Assembly: GCA_937879855.1 (NCBI GenBank)
Contig: CALFMO010000032.1
Span: forward strand, 1-64,000
Direction: 5' to 3'
DNA length: 64,000 bases
Source: an uncultured Acidobacteriaceae bacterium
Lineage (GTDB): Bacteria > Acidobacteriota > Terriglobia > Terriglobales > Acidobacteriaceae
This document shows, one piece after another, positions 1 to 9,429 of this stretch. Both the position numbers and the translations under genes were made by a program. The first letter of the stretch is position 1, and each line of letters starts with the position of its first letter. The notes under the pieces were generated by a model. That model searched no databases. It had not been told where the DNA came from and saw only the letters and a program-made list of their open reading frames with translations.

Positions 1-2
1 TG

Positions 3-218
3 GCGGAACAAGGTTACCTCGCGCTCGCTCCAGACCTGTACTGGCGGCAGGAGCCGGGCGTCGATCTGAACGTTACCTCCGACGGCGACTGGCAACACGG
101 CCTTCGCCTCTATTCGGCTTACGACAGAGATGCGGGCGTAAGGGACATAAAGGACACGATTGACGTAGCACGCAGTCTCCCGGAATGCAACGGTAAGGTT
201 GCGCTTCCATCCGTATAG
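3..218 (+). pseudogene. Dienelactone hydrolase, internal fragment
   Basis: The frame is open from the window edge to a TAG at 216-218 and reads like the N-terminal half of a dienelactone hydrolase (alpha/beta hydrolase), with the recognisable stretches GYLALAPDLYWRQEPG and HGLRLYSAYDRD. Homology stops at ...ECNGKV, exactly where the family continues into the GYCLGG nucleophile elbow, so the catalytic Cys/Ser segment and C-terminus are missing. The last few codons belong to the neighbouring DoxX-like remnant read on the opposite strand. The 5' part lies outside the window. Recognised from family memory; fragment status is seen directly. Confidence 0.7.
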
Positions 219-459
219 GCGATGATCCAGCGACCAGAAGCCCGGACCTACCAACGCCGAGGCCGCCGCCATTGTTGCCATGAAGATGTGTGTCGAAAGA
301 GCCCCCCATTTCCCACGGGATTGTGCAGAGTTCAAGGGCTGCAACGAGCGTTCCAGCGACTGGCGCCCACAAACCAGCGAGAAGCAGCAGCCCGAGGCCG
401 ATGGCAACGACGCATACGGCGATTATTTGGGGGGAGGGCTGGTGCGCTACGAGGGCGGC
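190..459 (-). pseudogene. DoxX-like membrane protein remnant
   Basis: Reading the minus strand gives a hydrophobic segment (IIAVCVVAIGLGLLLLAGLW, then CTIPWEMGG) and, after a frame change near 310, the segment IFMATMAAASALVGPGFW followed by SLDHRLYGWKR, which is the usual end of DoxX-family membrane proteins. An in-frame stop at 460-462 and the frameshift make it non-functional. Its C-terminal end abuts the truncated dienelactone hydrolase at about 190-205, so the pair marks a deletion junction. Confidence 0.55.
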
Positions 460-669
460 TCACCCCTCAACTTGCCGCCACATTGTAAGCCTTCCTCGGC
501 TTTTCGGCCACGGGCTGCACATTGCTTGCCCGTAATCGCAACTTTTTGCTGAGCAAGGTTCCGCTAATCATTCTTGCGCACTTGTCTTATTTGGAAGCGG
601 GACAGGGCTGTTGGCACGGGCGCTGCAGGTGCTTGGCAACTGCGCCATCCCGTTGCTCGTCAAATAATC

Positions 670-1599
670 GTGCTCAGAGTCATTACCACGCTCGTGTTAG
701 CAGCCGGTTTACTTTTTGCCTCCTTGAGTAATGCGCAAACCTCCGATGGACGACCGCCTGCGAACGAGTTTGCACGCCAGATCATCGACAACGAGTTGCA
801 AGCTGAGAAAAACGATCATAGTCATTGGATGCTGCGGCTGGAGACGCGAAAATCCGGCAAAACCGAAGTGAGGGAAGTAGTGGAGACTAAGGATGGGGAC
901 TTGGATTGGCTGGTTTCTGTGAACGGAAAGCCTCTTCCCGAAGACCAGCGACGCGAGCGGGAGCGAGGTCTACAGCATTTGATAAGTAATCCCGCAGAAC
1001 TGAAAAGATCACAACAAGAACAAGATGAGGACCAGGCGCGAAGTCAGCGGCTGCTGACAATACTGCCGGACGCTTTGGTCTTTGAGTATGGAGAACAGCG
1101 AGGAGATTTGGCCGAACTGAAATTCAAACCCAACTCACATTTCCGGCCTCCGTCACATGAGGCTGCTGTCGTGCATGCGATGGAAGGTGTGTTGTGGGTA
1201 AACGGGAGGCAGAAGCGCCTGGTGGAAATTTCTGGACATTTAACGCGCCCCGTGAAATTCGCCGGTGGCCTATTGGGGCATTTGGACGCGGGTGGACATT
1301 TTCATGTGAAGCAGGAAGAGATTCAGCCCGGTTACTGGGAATTGACCGTTCTGGATGTAGATATGAAAGGCAAAGCGCTTTTCTTCAAAACCATCGGAGT
1401 GCAGGAAGAAATGAAGCGCAGCATGTTCCGCAGAGTGCAGGATAATCTAACTGCTGCGCAGGGTGCCAATCTGCTTTATCAACAAGTGCAGACAACTAGC
1501 AAGATCAGCTTCAAGACAAAAAACGGCAGCCGGCAGCCATTGCCGACGAGATGGCTGCTCGGGCTGGCCATTACGACTCCTCATCCTAATCTTGGCTAG
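670..1599 (+). CDS. Secreted protein of unknown function, acidobacterial type
   Basis: I chose the GTG at 670 because it places a clean signal peptide (LRVITTLVLAAGLLFASLSNAQ) at the N-terminus; an upstream ATG at 574 would add 32 residues unlike a leader. The mature part (about 285 residues) is hydrophilic, starts with a charged helical region (RRERERGLQHLI) and continues as alternating strands (VLWVNGRQKRLVEISGHL; HFHVKQEEIQPGYWELTVLD), which resembles a LolA/LppX-like lipoprotein-carrier fold. That fold is an inference. No catalytic motif is visible. No good ribosome binding site precedes the GTG. Confidence 0.65.
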   Translation: MLRVITTLVLAAGLLFASLSNAQTSDGRPPANEFARQIIDNELQAEKNDHSHWMLRLETRKSGKTEVREVVETKDGDLDWLVSVNGKPLPEDQRRERERGLQHLISNPAELKRSQQEQDEDQARSQRLLTILPDALVFEYGEQRGDLAELKFKPNSHFRPPSHEAAVVHAMEGVLWVNGRQKRLVEISGHLTRPVKFAGGLLGHLDAGGHFHVKQEEIQPGYWELTVLDVDMKGKALFFKTIGVQEEMKRSMFRRVQDNLTAAQGANLLYQQVQTTSKISFKTKNGSRQPLPTRWLLGLAITTPHPNLG

Positions 1600-1723
1600 T
1601 CGCATCGACATAGAGTAACCTGAGCCGGGTTACGTTCGTGCCCCGAACATTGGAGCCATTCCAAGGATTCGGACATCGGCACAGACTGTATTCATCAGTC
1701 CACGGCAAGTAGGAGAACAAACC

Positions 1724-1894
1724 ATGTTCAGCCTAACGGAGATTGAGGACGGTAAGTTTATCTATCGCTGCCACGAGTGCGGCTTGGATTCTGAAATTAT
1801 GACGACAGAGCAGGCGGTCGCATATTCTCGATCGCACAAGTGCCCGCCGAAGGCCTTGAATCCTTCTATCGCAGAATCTTCCAAGGCGAGTTAG
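1724..1894 (+). CDS. Small zinc-ribbon-like protein, 56 aa
   Basis: ATG at 1724 follows AGGAGAAC at a good distance. The product has CHECG near residue 15 and a SHKC near residue 43, the same CxxC...HxC layout seen in several larger proteins of the island (42520, 45873). A single zinc site is likely. Function unknown; DNA- or protein-binding is a guess. Confidence 0.6.
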   Translation: MFSLTEIEDGKFIYRCHECGLDSEIMTTEQAVAYSRSHKCPPKALNPSIAESSKAS

Positions 1895-1919
1895 CATCTC
1901 GCGAGGAACGATATGACCT

Positions 1920-2069
1920 GTGTCCGAATGGATCGTGCGACCTTACGCTCTGATAGCCATCGCGCTCATCGGTCTCGCCTATTTGATTTGGGTGAGCCGG
2001 TTTCTGAGATCCCCTTCCGTCTTGCCTATATTTGGAGGTAGAGGGTGCAGGGGGAAACCAAAAAGCTGA
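1920..2069 (+). CDS. Possible small one-helix membrane protein, 49 aa
   Basis: A GTG-initiated frame with GAGGAACG about 10 nt upstream encodes one hydrophobic helix (YALIAIALIGLAYLIWV) and a basic tail. It overlaps the start of the next zinc-ribbon gene by 25 bp, which could mean translational coupling or that one of the two starts is wrong. No family recognised. Confidence 0.3.
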   Translation: MSEWIVRPYALIAIALIGLAYLIWVSRFLRSPSVLPIFGGRGCRGKPKS

Positions 2070-2311
2070 CGACGCACATTCCGAGTGGCAACCCGACTAT
2101 GACCGCGATCCGATGTCCCTATTGTGTGGAAGGGAAGAGTTTCAAAGCGATGGTTGCTCAGGGTAATGGTGGTGAATGGCATATGTGCGTCCGATGCGGC
2201 CATTTCATCATGCCGACGAATCCATCCTTCAAGTGCACATGCGCCAAGTGCGCGGACTTGACCTCGGTACTGCTGCAGCGATCACGACCTAGACCGTCAA
2301 GGTACCGTTAG
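2045..2311 (+). CDS. Small double zinc-ribbon protein
   Basis: The GTG at 2045 has a strong GGAGGT a few bases upstream; an internal ATG at 2099 (MTAIRCPYC) is the alternative. The product has three CxxC pairs (CPYC, CVRCG, CTCAKC) within about 50 residues, enough for one or two structural zinc sites, and a short basic tail. Comparable tiny zinc proteins recur throughout the island further right. Function unknown. Confidence 0.6.
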   Translation: MQGETKKLTTHIPSGNPTMTAIRCPYCVEGKSFKAMVAQGNGGEWHMCVRCGHFIMPTNPSFKCTCAKCADLTSVLLQRSRPRPSRYR

Positions 2312-2688
2312 AGACTCAACCGAATGTTGTCTCGGTACTAAAAACCAAAGGCCCAGTCCTATCCTTCAGTTTGATGCGTACTTGCCAAGCATCTGCAAGG
2401 TCGACGGCAAGAGAAGCTGAAGAATATTCACCAAATTGCGTTCGTTGACACCGGGCCGGAGAATCCCGCGAGCGCAAGCCTAGCCATAGGTTGGGTCAGT
2501 TCCTCAAGGGATGGAGGGTGATCCGCTCTCCTGCGGCCCACGATGAGCGGTTGCGATGATGGGCAACCATGTTTCAGGCCCGTTCAGCTTCACGTTGTAA
2601 TCGGCGATTGCGAGGTCAAGCGTTTCTGTTGCAGGAGTTTCCCTTAAGCTGTGATCGGCGTGTCACTTCAAGACGGAGCATCGTGCCG
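2312..2688. other. Intergenic, no gene recognised
   Basis: About 380 bp between convergent genes. Only short frames without ribosome binding sites are present; I see no terminator hairpin with a T-run and no tRNA. Confidence 0.5.
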
Positions 2689-3753
2689 TTAATCGTAAAC
2701 ACAGAAAAACTTATAAGTGTTCTGGATTTGTTTTTCCCGCAGGGAAAGTAGGATTTGGTGGGCGTATTCGGCGAACTTGGTCTCTGGCGAAAATTGGACA
2801 ACTTGTTCGAAATCACTGATGGCCTTGAGGCGAGCCTGCTCGGCGCCTTCGTTGTACCGCTTTGGGTCGACATAGTCCGCCATGGGACTGTCAGCCGTTT
2901 CGTTGCTCAGTGACCACCACGTGGCATAGGCTTGGCCAACAAGAAGTAGGACCGCCGCCCGATGAGGACTCGTCGGCCGTCGCTGCAGAAAGGATTCCCC
3001 CTGGCGAATCATTTCCCGGAATTGCTCGCTGCCTTTGGAGCAAGTCCTGCTGGTATCCCAGCCCAGTTCGAGAAGAATAACAAACGCCATTTCTCCCCAG
3101 TTGGTCTGAGGGTATTGTTGCCAGACCCGCCAAAGAAGATCGCGTTGATAATAAAATCCCCCGCCCAATTCAGAATATTCCAGTGTCAGTTTGTGCTGGG
3201 CAAAGTGGCTGCGAAGCTGATCGCACTGCTCCTTATTCTCGGAGGGGCACCACATCTCATTCGCTAGGAGATCCGCCGCCAAGAGAATTGCGGGCCGTTG
3301 ATCAGCCTGCTCGTTCTCGACCGCATCGACAAGTTGAAACACAAAACGTTCACGAGCCGGGTCCATGCTCTGGACCATCGGATCCCCCAAAAACTTCGGG
3401 AGCTCGGGGAAGGCTGGGACCAGATCGTGGAGGAGCGCTTTTCTTAAGTCCTCCTCGAACTCCTGCATAGGATCGAATGAGATTTCAAACCTGAGCATGG
3501 CGGGTTTCTGCTCTGGTAAGGAGGGAGAGTTGCCCGGCGTGCCGGTGACAGGAGCCAGGGCAGCTTGCGGATCGGCCATAATTCTTGCGACAGAACGAGT
3601 TGCTCGCAGAGTCTGTGCCGAAGGCGGTGGCACCTGCTGTAGCGGGGGATAATGGTAGAACCAACCGGCGGTGGTGAGGGCTGCCGTCAATAAGACGAAG
3701 CCGACGATGACGAGGGCAGACTTCAACGGATTTTTGTGCGAGAGCTGCTGCAT
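2689..3753 (-). CDS. Membrane-anchored TPR-like protein of unknown function
   Basis: 354 residues. One N-terminal transmembrane segment (ALVIVGFVLLTAALTTAGWFY) is followed by a proline-rich linker and a long helical soluble part. The C-terminal third (RAAVLLLVGQAYATWW ... KAISDFEQVVQFSPETKFAEYAHQ) has the helix-pair spacing of tetratricopeptide repeats, suggesting a periplasmic or secreted scaffold. Exact family not recognised. Only a weak ribosome binding site precedes the ATG at 3753. Confidence 0.6.
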   Translation of the reverse strand: MQQLSHKNPLKSALVIVGFVLLTAALTTAGWFYHYPPLQQVPPPSAQTLRATRSVARIMADPQAALAPVTGTPGNSPSLPEQKPAMLRFEISFDPMQEFEEDLRKALLHDLVPAFPELPKFLGDPMVQSMDPARERFVFQLVDAVENEQADQRPAILLAADLLANEMWCPSENKEQCDQLRSHFAQHKLTLEYSELGGGFYYQRDLLWRVWQQYPQTNWGEMAFVILLELGWDTSRTCSKGSEQFREMIRQGESFLQRRPTSPHRAAVLLLVGQAYATWWSLSNETADSPMADYVDPKRYNEGAEQARLKAISDFEQVVQFSPETKFAEYAHQILLSLREKQIQNTYKFFCVYD

Positions 3754-3998
3754 TGGTAGATCCTGAACTGCACTTCAGGCGGAAGCTTTCTGCTTTGTCG
3801 TATTGTCGTGTTTTGTCGTGGGGTTACGTACGGGAAACCGAGAATGAAAGTTACGAAAGATTTCGCGATTACGCTGGCTCTCAGCACTGACTGTTACCTC
3901 TTAACGCTGCCATTTCTGCGCTATAAAGTGGCCATTGAGTCAGAGGCTTTGAGTCCCGAATCAGAGCGATTCGGCCAACTTCTGCGCACGAAAACAAT

Positions 3999-4024
3999 AA
4001 CGCCTCAGAGTGCTCTGAGGCGTT
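3999..4024 (-). terminator. Rho-independent terminator
   Basis: A perfect 12-bp inverted repeat (AACGCCTCAGAG / CTCTGAGGCGTT) with a 2-nt centre; on the minus strand it is followed by ATTGTTTT. It lies just past the stop of the minus-strand gene ending at 4082. Confidence 0.8.
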
Positions 4025-4081
4025 GCAGGAAAGGCTAGAGGTCGGCCCCGATACAATCCTGACGGCGAAAACAGTTAGGTT

Positions 4082-5196
4082 CTACGATCCATTTTGGCAA
4101 ACTGTGAGCGCTTCACCTTGGAAGGTGAACTCGCTGTTCACAGACGTGCTTGGCGGCGCCCCGAAATAGGGAAGGGTCACCAGATCCTGCAAGTTGTATG
4201 TGAAACCGTTAGCGGTGTATTGAAAACCGCCAAAGTTAGCGTTGTTCTCCAGCGGATCGCCAACTTCCAAAACTCCGCACGGAGTGTTATTGCCGTTGAT
4301 ATTGACCACCAGTGGATCGTGTCCGCCCACTCCCCGACTTCATGCGACAAAGCCGATACGTCTTGAGAAAAGGCTCCCACATGATCGACATAGGTGGCGT
4401 GCGCGTAGGCTTGCGGCGCGCTGCTGCTGCCGGTCGAGCTGTGATAACCCCCAATGCAGCAGGAGTGGTTCTGGGTCAGATAGACGTCGTAGGTCAGGAA
4501 AATGGGGAGAGTGTTGGGCTGAATTCCGAGATTCGTGATGAGGGTATGCACCTGTGAATCAAACCAATTGATGTCTACCAACCCTGCAGTGAACCCGAAC
4601 ACGGTTCCGGTTGTCCCGTCGCGGGAAGGAGGACTCAGAGTCTGTTCCGGCAACACCGTCGGTCCGCCGAGCAGCAGGTGTGAGCGACTGTCCCCTGTGC
4701 CCCAGAAGTTGGCTCGCTGATATGCATCGATATACTGGGTCGTCCCCATACTTACGCCTCCGGAGGAAAACGGAATAGAAGAAAAAATCGGAGACGCGAC
4801 AGTGTTATTGGTGACCGTTTTTCCGTTCGACAGTAACTGCGACGGATCAAAAGTTGACTGTACGCCGCGATGCCCCGAAATCACAATCTTTATGGGAATG
4901 ATCTCGACTGGGATTGTTACCGACGTGTTCGTGGATGGTTGGGCGCCGACCATGTTGTAGGTGTAGGTGGTTCCCTGATACGTGAACGAACCATTCCAGG
5001 TCGTCAACGGAGTCGCCGCTGCTTCAACAATATTTCTCGGTTGATGCAGGGTTGCCGGCAGGTGCGTAAACATCGGCCGTTCGCTTCCCGGTACGATGTC
5101 AGATTGCTGTGCGAACGTAACGGCGGTCAAAACAAAACACGTAAGCGTAACAACAACGTTGAGTAGTTGAAACAGCCGGACACAAGGTGTTTTCAT
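4082..5196 (-). pseudogene. Secreted protein with HEVGEW motif, one frameshift
   Basis: ATG at 5196 follows GAGGAG and opens a signal peptide ending VTFAQQ. About 290 residues are read in the first frame, up to SHEVGEWAD; the sequence then continues in a second frame as DPLVVNINGNN...LTVCQNGS, ending at 4082. The join lies near 4325, where an extra AC (or one lost base) breaks the frame. HEVGE resembles the zinc-binding helix of zincin metallopeptidases, but I do not recognise a peptidase family. The downstream part keeps protein-like sequence to its stop, so the break is either recent or a sequencing error. Confidence 0.6.
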
Positions 5197-5642
5197 ATTT
5201 TCTTGCTCCTCAGCTTTTTGGAGTTGTCGAGTGGCGGCAAGAAAAACGCGCGGGATTTAGCTCCTCGGTCCCAAGAAACGGGTCGCTGGAACGAATCAAT
5301 AGTTGGCCAATTTTGAATGTGTGTACTAGCAGTTGTCAACAGTGCAGATGTTTGCACACTCAGGTGCGTTCGTGATGGCGATGGGTGTGGTGCTCGCGAA
5401 ACATACATCCACGTTCAGCGTGACAATTCCGACACCATAGGATCCGACGATTACAACAGGGCAGGGCTCCGGCTCTGCCTTGTTTTTGTGTCTTTCGTCA
5501 CTTGAGAATCTTGTGATGATGTGCAAGATCTAGAAAATATTGGGAAACGGGGCAGCAGCTATTACCTAAAAAGTTACGTCGGTAATGTCGGCTATCGCTG
5601 ACCACCCGCAACTCAAATTCACTTTCGGGGTTCAAAGTATCC
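5197..5642. other. Intergenic between divergent genes
   Basis: About 450 bp separating the minus-strand secreted protein from the plus-strand barrel gene. It must hold both promoters, but I see no convincing -35/-10 pair and no repeat. Confidence 0.4.
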
Positions 5643-6524
5643 ATGACACGACGAAGTGCTCTGTCCGCCAGCGTCAGCTTCGTTGCTCTTGCGAGTCTCG
5701 CCGCAGCGCAGACGATGCCTAAGCCCGCCGCGCAGGAGAGCGGCATAACGGCCTACGTCCAGTTTGGGGGAACCGCTAACTCCGACGGGCAGGTTTACGC
5801 ACTGAGCCCCAGCGTGGGTTACGACTTCAACCCGCATTTCGGCCTGGCCCTGGGCGCGCCGGTGTATTTCGTCCGGCCGTCTTCATCTACCGGAAGCACT
5901 GCAGCGACCGGACTAGGCGATCCGTTTGTTGGGCTTCATTTGCGGTATCCGAACGAGATTCTCAACTTCGCAACGTTCCTGACGGGCACGGCGCCAGTCG
6001 GGAACAGCAAAGAAGGTCTGAGCACAGGACGGGCGACATTTGATTGGACGAGTCACATAGATCATTCCATTTCGAAGTTGACACCGTTTCTTGAAGGTGG
6101 ATTCGCGAACACTACTCCGGATTCGAGCCTGTTTCTTCGTCCCTACACCACATTGGGATTCAATACACATTTCCGAGGCGGGGCCAGTTATGCCGTGTGG
6201 AAATTCGTAAGCATGGGCGCGTCGGGCTACGACATTCTGCCGAGCGGACAGCAAACAGTTTTCAGTCGCGTCAGCCCGGCCCAGGTAAGCGCCGGAACGG
6301 GGCGAGCAGGGCAACATGGTTCTCCGTTTCTGAACAACCAGCAGACAACGGGCAGTTCGAGCATTGCGCATGATGATGGATTCTCCACGTGGATCGAGGC
6401 GTTCCCGCAACGCACGGTGGATCTGCAACTCGGCTTTACGCGCAGCTTTACCTACGACTTGAATTCGGTTGCATTCAATATCGGCATCAACCTTCGTCAG
6501 TTGTATCGCAGGAGTCAGAACTGA
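5643..6524 (+). CDS. Outer-membrane beta-barrel protein
   Basis: 293 residues with a signal peptide (LSASVSFVALASLAAAQ) and a mature part rich in alternating amphipathic strands (GITAYVQFGGTANSDGQVYA; AVWKFVSMGASGYDIL) ending in NIGINLRQLY, as expected for a small outer-membrane barrel. It resembles transporter/porin-like proteins often left hypothetical in Acidobacteriota. Substrate unknown. The small secreted gene 32 bp downstream probably shares its transcript. Confidence 0.65.
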   Translation: MTRRSALSASVSFVALASLAAAQTMPKPAAQESGITAYVQFGGTANSDGQVYALSPSVGYDFNPHFGLALGAPVYFVRPSSSTGSTAATGLGDPFVGLHLRYPNEILNFATFLTGTAPVGNSKEGLSTGRATFDWTSHIDHSISKLTPFLEGGFANTTPDSSLFLRPYTTLGFNTHFRGGASYAVWKFVSMGASGYDILPSGQQTVFSRVSPAQVSAGTGRAGQHGSPFLNNQQTTGSSSIAHDDGFSTWIEAFPQRTVDLQLGFTRSFTYDLNSVAFNIGINLRQLYRRSQN

Positions 6525-6556
6525 ATTCGACGAAAGTGTAACCAGGAGGAAACCAA

Positions 6557-7072
6557 ATGAAGAAGCATTCAATGTTGGTTCTGGCAGTCGCAATTGCCAT
6601 GTACTGTGCGCCTGCATTTGCACAGCACGGTGGAGCGGGTGGTGGACGGCCAGCGGGAGTCGGAGCACCAGCCGGTGCAGGCTCGGAAGCCAGCGGTCGC
6701 CCAAGTGATCCTGGATCCGCTGGAATGGGACATTCCGGCATCGCTCCGGGGTCGCCGACTTCGGTGCTGGACAATACCCATGCAACGAATGCCCTCACCA
6801 ACGCCTTAGCCAAAAGTGGGGTCACGATTCCGGGAGGCGATCTGAAGAGCACATGCTCCACCTTCAAGAATCTGGGTCAGTGCATTGCCGCCTTACACGT
6901 GGCGAAGAATCTGAACCTGACGTTCAGCGATCTTCAGACCAAGATGGCTTCTAAAAGCCTTGGCAAAGCAATCCAGGATCTTGGTGGTCCGAACGTGAAC
7001 GCCAAGAGTGAGGCGAAGAAAGCTAACAAACAAGCAAGCCAGGATCTCAACGCTGCTCAATCAGCATCGTAG
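6557..7072 (+). CDS. Small secreted Gly/Ala-rich protein
   Basis: ATG at 6557 follows AGGAGG at 6543. Residues 1-22 form a signal peptide (SMLVLAVAIAMYCAPAFAQ); a Gly/Pro-rich stretch follows, then a helical C-terminal half (CIAALHVAKNLNLTFSDLQ; Ala/Lys-rich end). This layout is common in hypothetical Acidobacteriota proteins. No catalytic motif. A terminator lies 26 bp after the stop. Confidence 0.65.
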   Translation: MKKHSMLVLAVAIAMYCAPAFAQHGGAGGGRPAGVGAPAGAGSEASGRPSDPGSAGMGHSGIAPGSPTSVLDNTHATNALTNALAKSGVTIPGGDLKSTCSTFKNLGQCIAALHVAKNLNLTFSDLQTKMASKSLGKAIQDLGGPNVNAKSEAKKANKQASQDLNAAQSAS

Positions 7073-7098
7073 TGCGGAGGGATTCGTTCTCAGGTGAG

Positions 7099-7126
7099 AA
7101 ACCCCGGCTAGGGTGCCGGGGTTTTT
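7099..7126 (+). terminator. Rho-independent terminator
   Basis: Stem AACCCCGGC / GCCGGGGTT with a 6-nt loop followed by TTT, just downstream of the gene ending at 7072. Confidence 0.85.
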
Positions 7127-7347
7127 CACGTCTCCACACGGCGCCCTTAACAGCAGTGCGACAGAATGTCTCATTGTCTCGCGGAAGGAGACAATATGTC
7201 CCCGGTCTCAAGATGAACGCATGGCGATAACCTCTTCAAAACCAACAACATCAGTTCTCAAGACCAGTGGCACGAAGAGTGCATCCTTTCATCGTGAATA
7301 TCCCCCCGAAAAAAGCTTGAGGAACTCTGCTGTTTGCTGGGGGAAAG

Positions 7348-9120
7348 ATGCACCGCAAACCAAAACAAACTCTGTGGAGCGCTGCTTGGGGGACCTTGAC
7401 TCTGGCTGCTCTTCTGCTTGCGCCGAACACGGCAGGCGGCCAGTCTTCTAAGTTATCACCTGACCTGCAGACCCTGGGTGCCGGCACGGGAGTGAACGTA
7501 ATTGTCCAATACTACAATCCACCAACATCGGCCGACACGAATTACGCAAAATCTCTAGGGGCTTCCCTCGGTAAAGGGCTTGGGCTTATCAGTGGATACG
7601 GCTTCAGCAACATGTCGCCGACCGCAGCCGCAAAGCTCGTTAGCCTGGACGCGAATGTGAAATACATCTCGCTAGATCGCAAGCTACAGATGGCTTCCAC
7701 ATCTTCCGATAGCGTCATGAACGTAACCGTCGGCGCCAATTTAGCCCGCAGCATGGGATATGACGGAACGGGAGTTGGAGTGGCCGTCATCGACAGCGGC
7801 GTCAACCCGGTTGCCGATTTAGCCGTGCCTGCCAATTTAGGCGTCCCGGGATCGAACACCTCCCGAATCGTCTACAACGCCAACTTCGATACTTCGACAA
7901 CTACCACCAGCGATCTCTACGGGCACGGCACGCACGTGGCTGGCATTATCGCGGGCAACGGAGCCAGTTCCACTTGCAGCAACTGCACGACCACTTACCG
8001 AGGCGTCGCGCCCAATGCCAACATCATCAATCTCCGGGCCCTCGATGCAAACGGTCAGGCTACCGACAGTGAAGTGATCGCCGCCATCCAAGCCGCGATT
8101 TCGCTGAAGAGCACGTTCAACATTCGGGTCATCAATCTCTCGCTCGGTCGAGGCATCTATGAAAGCTACACGCTCGATCCGCTCGATCAGGCGGTAGAGC
8201 AAGCATGGCAAGCAGGGATCGTCGTAGTAGTTGCGGCAGGCAATTATGGACGCGACAATTCCAATAACAACTACGGCTACGGGACGATCACTTCGCCTGG
8301 GAACGACCCGTATGTGATCACTGTGGGTGCGATGCGTGACATGGGGACCTACACAACAACTGACGACGTGATCGCGACCTACAGTTCCAAAGGTCCAACC
8401 ATGGATGATCAGGTTGTGAAACCTGATCTCGTGGCTCCGGGCAACCTGATCATTTCTGATCTAGCATCGAGCTCCGATTCGCTGTATTCCTCATATCGCC
8501 AGAACTTGGTACCACTCTCTACTTACACCCAAGGCAACAACGTCAACATCTCTCAGCAGTACTATCTGTTGAGCGGCACCAGCATGGCGACGCCTGTAGT
8601 CAGCGGCGCGGCAGCACTGTTGATTCAGCAGAACCCGGCCATGACGCCAGACCAAGTCAAGGCGCGATTGATGTTGACCGCCTCAAAAACATTTCCAGCC
8701 TACAGTTCGTGGACAGATCCCTCAAACGGAATCACGTACAACGAGCAATACGATATCTTCACGGTTGGCGCTGGCTATGTGAATGTTTACAGCGCCCTGG
8801 CCAGCACTGCGCTTGCGCCTTCGAACCTCGGGGCCGCCTTATCCCCCACTGTGGCGTACAATTCCACGACTGGGCAAGTGTATTTAGTAAATGGCTCCTC
8901 GGTTGTTTGGGGCAGTTCGGTCGTCTGGAGCACCTCGGTCGTATGGGGAACTTCCGTGATCTGGGGAACCAATATGAGCGGCCAGTGCGTGGTTTGGGGC
9001 AGTTCGGTGGTTTGGGGAACGAGCACCGATACTGGGTTTAGCGTGATTTGGGGCAGTAGCGTGGTCTGGGGCGCGAGCAGCGCCGATGCGATGACGATCG
9101 CAATTAAGGGGGAACAGTAA
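7348..9120 (+). CDS. Secreted subtilisin-like serine protease (S8) with VVWG repeats
   Basis: 590 residues. The signal peptide (WSAAWGTLTLAALLLAPNTAGG) is followed by an inhibitor-like propeptide region and an S8 domain. The triad is visible: Asp149 in VAVIDSGVN, His193 in HGTHVAG, Ser412 in GTSMATP; the oxyanion Asn is probably in VVVAAGNYG. After about residue 510 the chain ends in repeats of the type SSVVWGSSVVW, about ten W-G units in 70 residues, which are not needed for proteolysis and may form a surface-attached or secreted adhesive tail. The start ATG follows GGGGGAAAG. A terminator follows. Confidence 0.9.
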   Translation: MHRKPKQTLWSAAWGTLTLAALLLAPNTAGGQSSKLSPDLQTLGAGTGVNVIVQYYNPPTSADTNYAKSLGASLGKGLGLISGYGFSNMSPTAAAKLVSLDANVKYISLDRKLQMASTSSDSVMNVTVGANLARSMGYDGTGVGVAVIDSGVNPVADLAVPANLGVPGSNTSRIVYNANFDTSTTTTSDLYGHGTHVAGIIAGNGASSTCSNCTTTYRGVAPNANIINLRALDANGQATDSEVIAAIQAAISLKSTFNIRVINLSLGRGIYESYTLDPLDQAVEQAWQAGIVVVVAAGNYGRDNSNNNYGYGTITSPGNDPYVITVGAMRDMGTYTTTDDVIATYSSKGPTMDDQVVKPDLVAPGNLIISDLASSSDSLYSSYRQNLVPLSTYTQGNNVNISQQYYLLSGTSMATPVVSGAAALLIQQNPAMTPDQVKARLMLTASKTFPAYSSWTDPSNGITYNEQYDIFTVGAGYVNVYSALASTALAPSNLGAALSPTVAYNSTTGQVYLVNGSSVVWGSSVVWSTSVVWGTSVIWGTNMSGQCVVWGSSVVWGTSTDTGFSVIWGSSVVWGASSADAMTIAIKGEQ

Positions 9121-9258
9121 CGTATTCCTGGACTTCACTGAACGGTTAAAAACTCGCGAAGCCGACGATAAGTGCGCTTGGCGCCCAACTCTCCTTGTGT
9201 CAAGACAGGTTAATCCCGTGGGGAAGAAGTCAGAATCACTCAAATGAAAGTTTTCTGC

Positions 9259-9284
9259 AGCCTGGCTAAACGGCCGGGCTTTTT
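9259..9284 (+). terminator. Rho-independent terminator
   Basis: Stem AGCCTGGC / GCCGGGCT (one G-T pair) followed by TTTT; it ends the protease transcript. The rest of 9121-9429 shows nothing else. Confidence 0.7.
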
Positions 9285-9429
9285 GTCTTACATTGTATTG
9301 CTTCTCCGGCGGGGATGAGCTTTATTGCGGATCATTTCATTAGGCCAATGGCCAACCCGAGTAATTTGGGTTGGCCAGACTCACAGAATCTGCGGTAACA
9401 CGGATCAGAGGAACCGTGTCCCGCCGGTT

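Noticed and set aside
3808..4038. 76-codon frame between two minus-strand genes
   Set aside because: It runs through the perfect terminator hairpin at 3999-4024 and has no ribosome binding site.
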